NCBI GenBank assembly: GCA_964513205.1
Contig: CAZELP010000027.1
Location: 1-21,598 of the forward strand
Source: JAGVJT01 sp964513205
GTDB lineage: Bacteria; Pseudomonadota; Gammaproteobacteria; Legionellales; Legionellaceae
Direction: 5' to 3'
Length of the DNA stretch: 21,598 bases
The first letter of the stretch is position 1. Every line of letters starts with the position of its first letter. Below, one piece after another: positions 21,002 to 21,598 of this stretch. The notes beneath the pieces are model-generated. The model saw only the letters and a program-made list of their open reading frames with translations, was not told the origin of the DNA and made no database searches. Position numbers and translations under genes: made by a program.

Positions 21002-21598
21002 TTATGTCATACGCGGTTTCGAAATTGTAGGCACGAATTCCTTAGCATAAGGATTAAGGCCGATTTTCTTATCACCTGCTTGGAACATGCTGTTTTGTAT
21101 TAAGTTACTAGATTGAACAGGTCGACTAATGGGTTTAATTATCGTTAAATTGAATCTACCTGGGTTATCTCGACACTCTTCCCCTGAAACACCAAGTGCT
21201 GACATGTTCTGTATGACTCGAGTTACGGCTACTTTCAGAGGGTGCTCGTTTGGTGCGTTGCTTGCATGGCTATGCAGCCCTTTTCCATAAATTAATTTTA
21301 GTTGTATTGCTGATGAGTGAAGATTGTTGAGCTCTGTTTGTATTCGTCTTTTAAGTCCAAAATAAACATAGCCAAACGATAAAAAATGCAGGTCAATGAT
21401 GGTGTTGTGCTTCATGTCAGGAAGATTAAATGCCTGTGTTGCTTCGTCTAAAAGTAGAAGTGCGGTACTTTCATCAGGTATGGGGCTTCTAGCAATGGCG
21501 TCAATGATGCTGCTATAGGTGATTGCATCAACAAAACCTAATTTTTTGGCTTCATCAAATAGCGCTAAAGCGCATGTCGCATCGGGTGTGGGACTTTT
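21002..21598 (-). CDS. PPR-like repeat, Smr-domain protein with PAM2 motif (5' end outside window)
   Basis: The frame runs unbroken from the window edge, so 198 C-terminal residues are visible. First come PPR-like repeats: a partial helix B (ALALFDEAKKLGF) ending at D24, then one full unit from about 25 to 61 (AITYSSIIDAIARS, then ALLLLDEATQAFNLPD). Next is a Smr domain with its IIDLH (DxH) and IYGKGLHSH (GxGxHS) motifs and the following L-K-x-A-V helix, complete through FNLTII. The final 45 residues are a loose tail containing GLNPYAKEFVP, which matches the eukaryotic PAM2 motif at every conserved position. Smr domains are nucleases or RNA-binding folds, and PPR-Smr fusions are otherwise a plant organelle type. 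An ATG at 21413-21415 lies inside the fold and is not a plausible start. An mRNA-directed effector is my inference. Confidence 0.8.
   Translation of the reverse strand, partial: KSPTPDATCALALFDEAKKLGFVDAITYSSIIDAIARSPIPDESTALLLLDEATQAFNLPDMKHNTIIDLHFLSFGYVYFGLKRRIQTELNNLHSSAIQLKLIYGKGLHSHASNAPNEHPLKVAVTRVIQNMSALGVSGEECRDNPGRFNLTIIKPISRPVQSSNLIQNSMFQAGDKKIGLNPYAKEFVPTISKPRMT

Noticed and set aside
1..21598. CRISPR arrays, tRNA or rRNA genes, insertion sequences and prophage genes
   Set aside because: I saw no spaced identical repeats, cloverleaf-like genes, transposase or phage motifs on either strand.

Overview
The window looks like a stretch of chromosome from a moderately AT-rich gammaproteobacterium, most plausibly a member of the Legionellales. 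The signs are a free-standing gspFGHIJK type II secretion operon without gspD or gspE beside it, divergent from a class I glutamine synthetase gene (the arrangement I recall for the Legionella lspFGHIJK locus), the gammaproteobacterial rpsB-tsf-pyrH-frr cluster, and several proteins with eukaryotic-type or long-repeat architectures. The genus is an inference; no rRNA or other decisive marker is present.

Region 1 (1-3463) is accessory. It holds three unrecognised genes (256-915, 1109-1639 and 2051-3055), separated by long gaps, plus an alpha/beta-hydrolase remnant (3231-3453). The 334-residue protein at 2051 contains three copies of one module. Region 2 (3464-6540) is a divergent pair, a DHA2-type MFS exporter and an OprO/OprP-type outer-membrane porin, with back-to-back sigma70-like promoters. 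Region 3 (6548-8686) is a 712-residue protein whose C-terminal half is about nine tandem 33-residue helical repeats.

Region 4 (8785-14571, minus strand) reads gspF-G-H-I-J-K, then sohB (inner-membrane S49 peptidase), then a membrane-anchored methyltransferase carrying the complete set of DOT1 motifs. gspG to gspK overlap stop to start by 8-11 bases. These genes provide the platform protein and all five pseudopilins of a type II secretion system; ATPase, secretin and prepilin peptidase must lie elsewhere. Region 5 (14614-17682) is glnA, two small conserved-looking unknown genes and a small membrane protein with an unclear start. Region 6 (17672-20825) is the translation and nucleotide block rpsB-tsf-pyrH-frr, with a sigma70-like promoter, a foldable rpsB leader and an rpsB/tsf hairpin that may tune the S2:EF-Ts ratio.

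Region 7 (20826-21598) is the most unusual. A gene entering from the right edge on the minus strand encodes, in order, PPR-like repeats, a complete Smr domain and a C-terminal tail with a near-ideal PAM2 motif (LNPYAKEFVP), the short motif by which eukaryotic proteins bind the MLLE domain of poly(A)-binding protein. This suggests an effector aimed at host mRNA. Between its 3' end and frr lies a 66-base element that folds on paper into a closed three-way junction.
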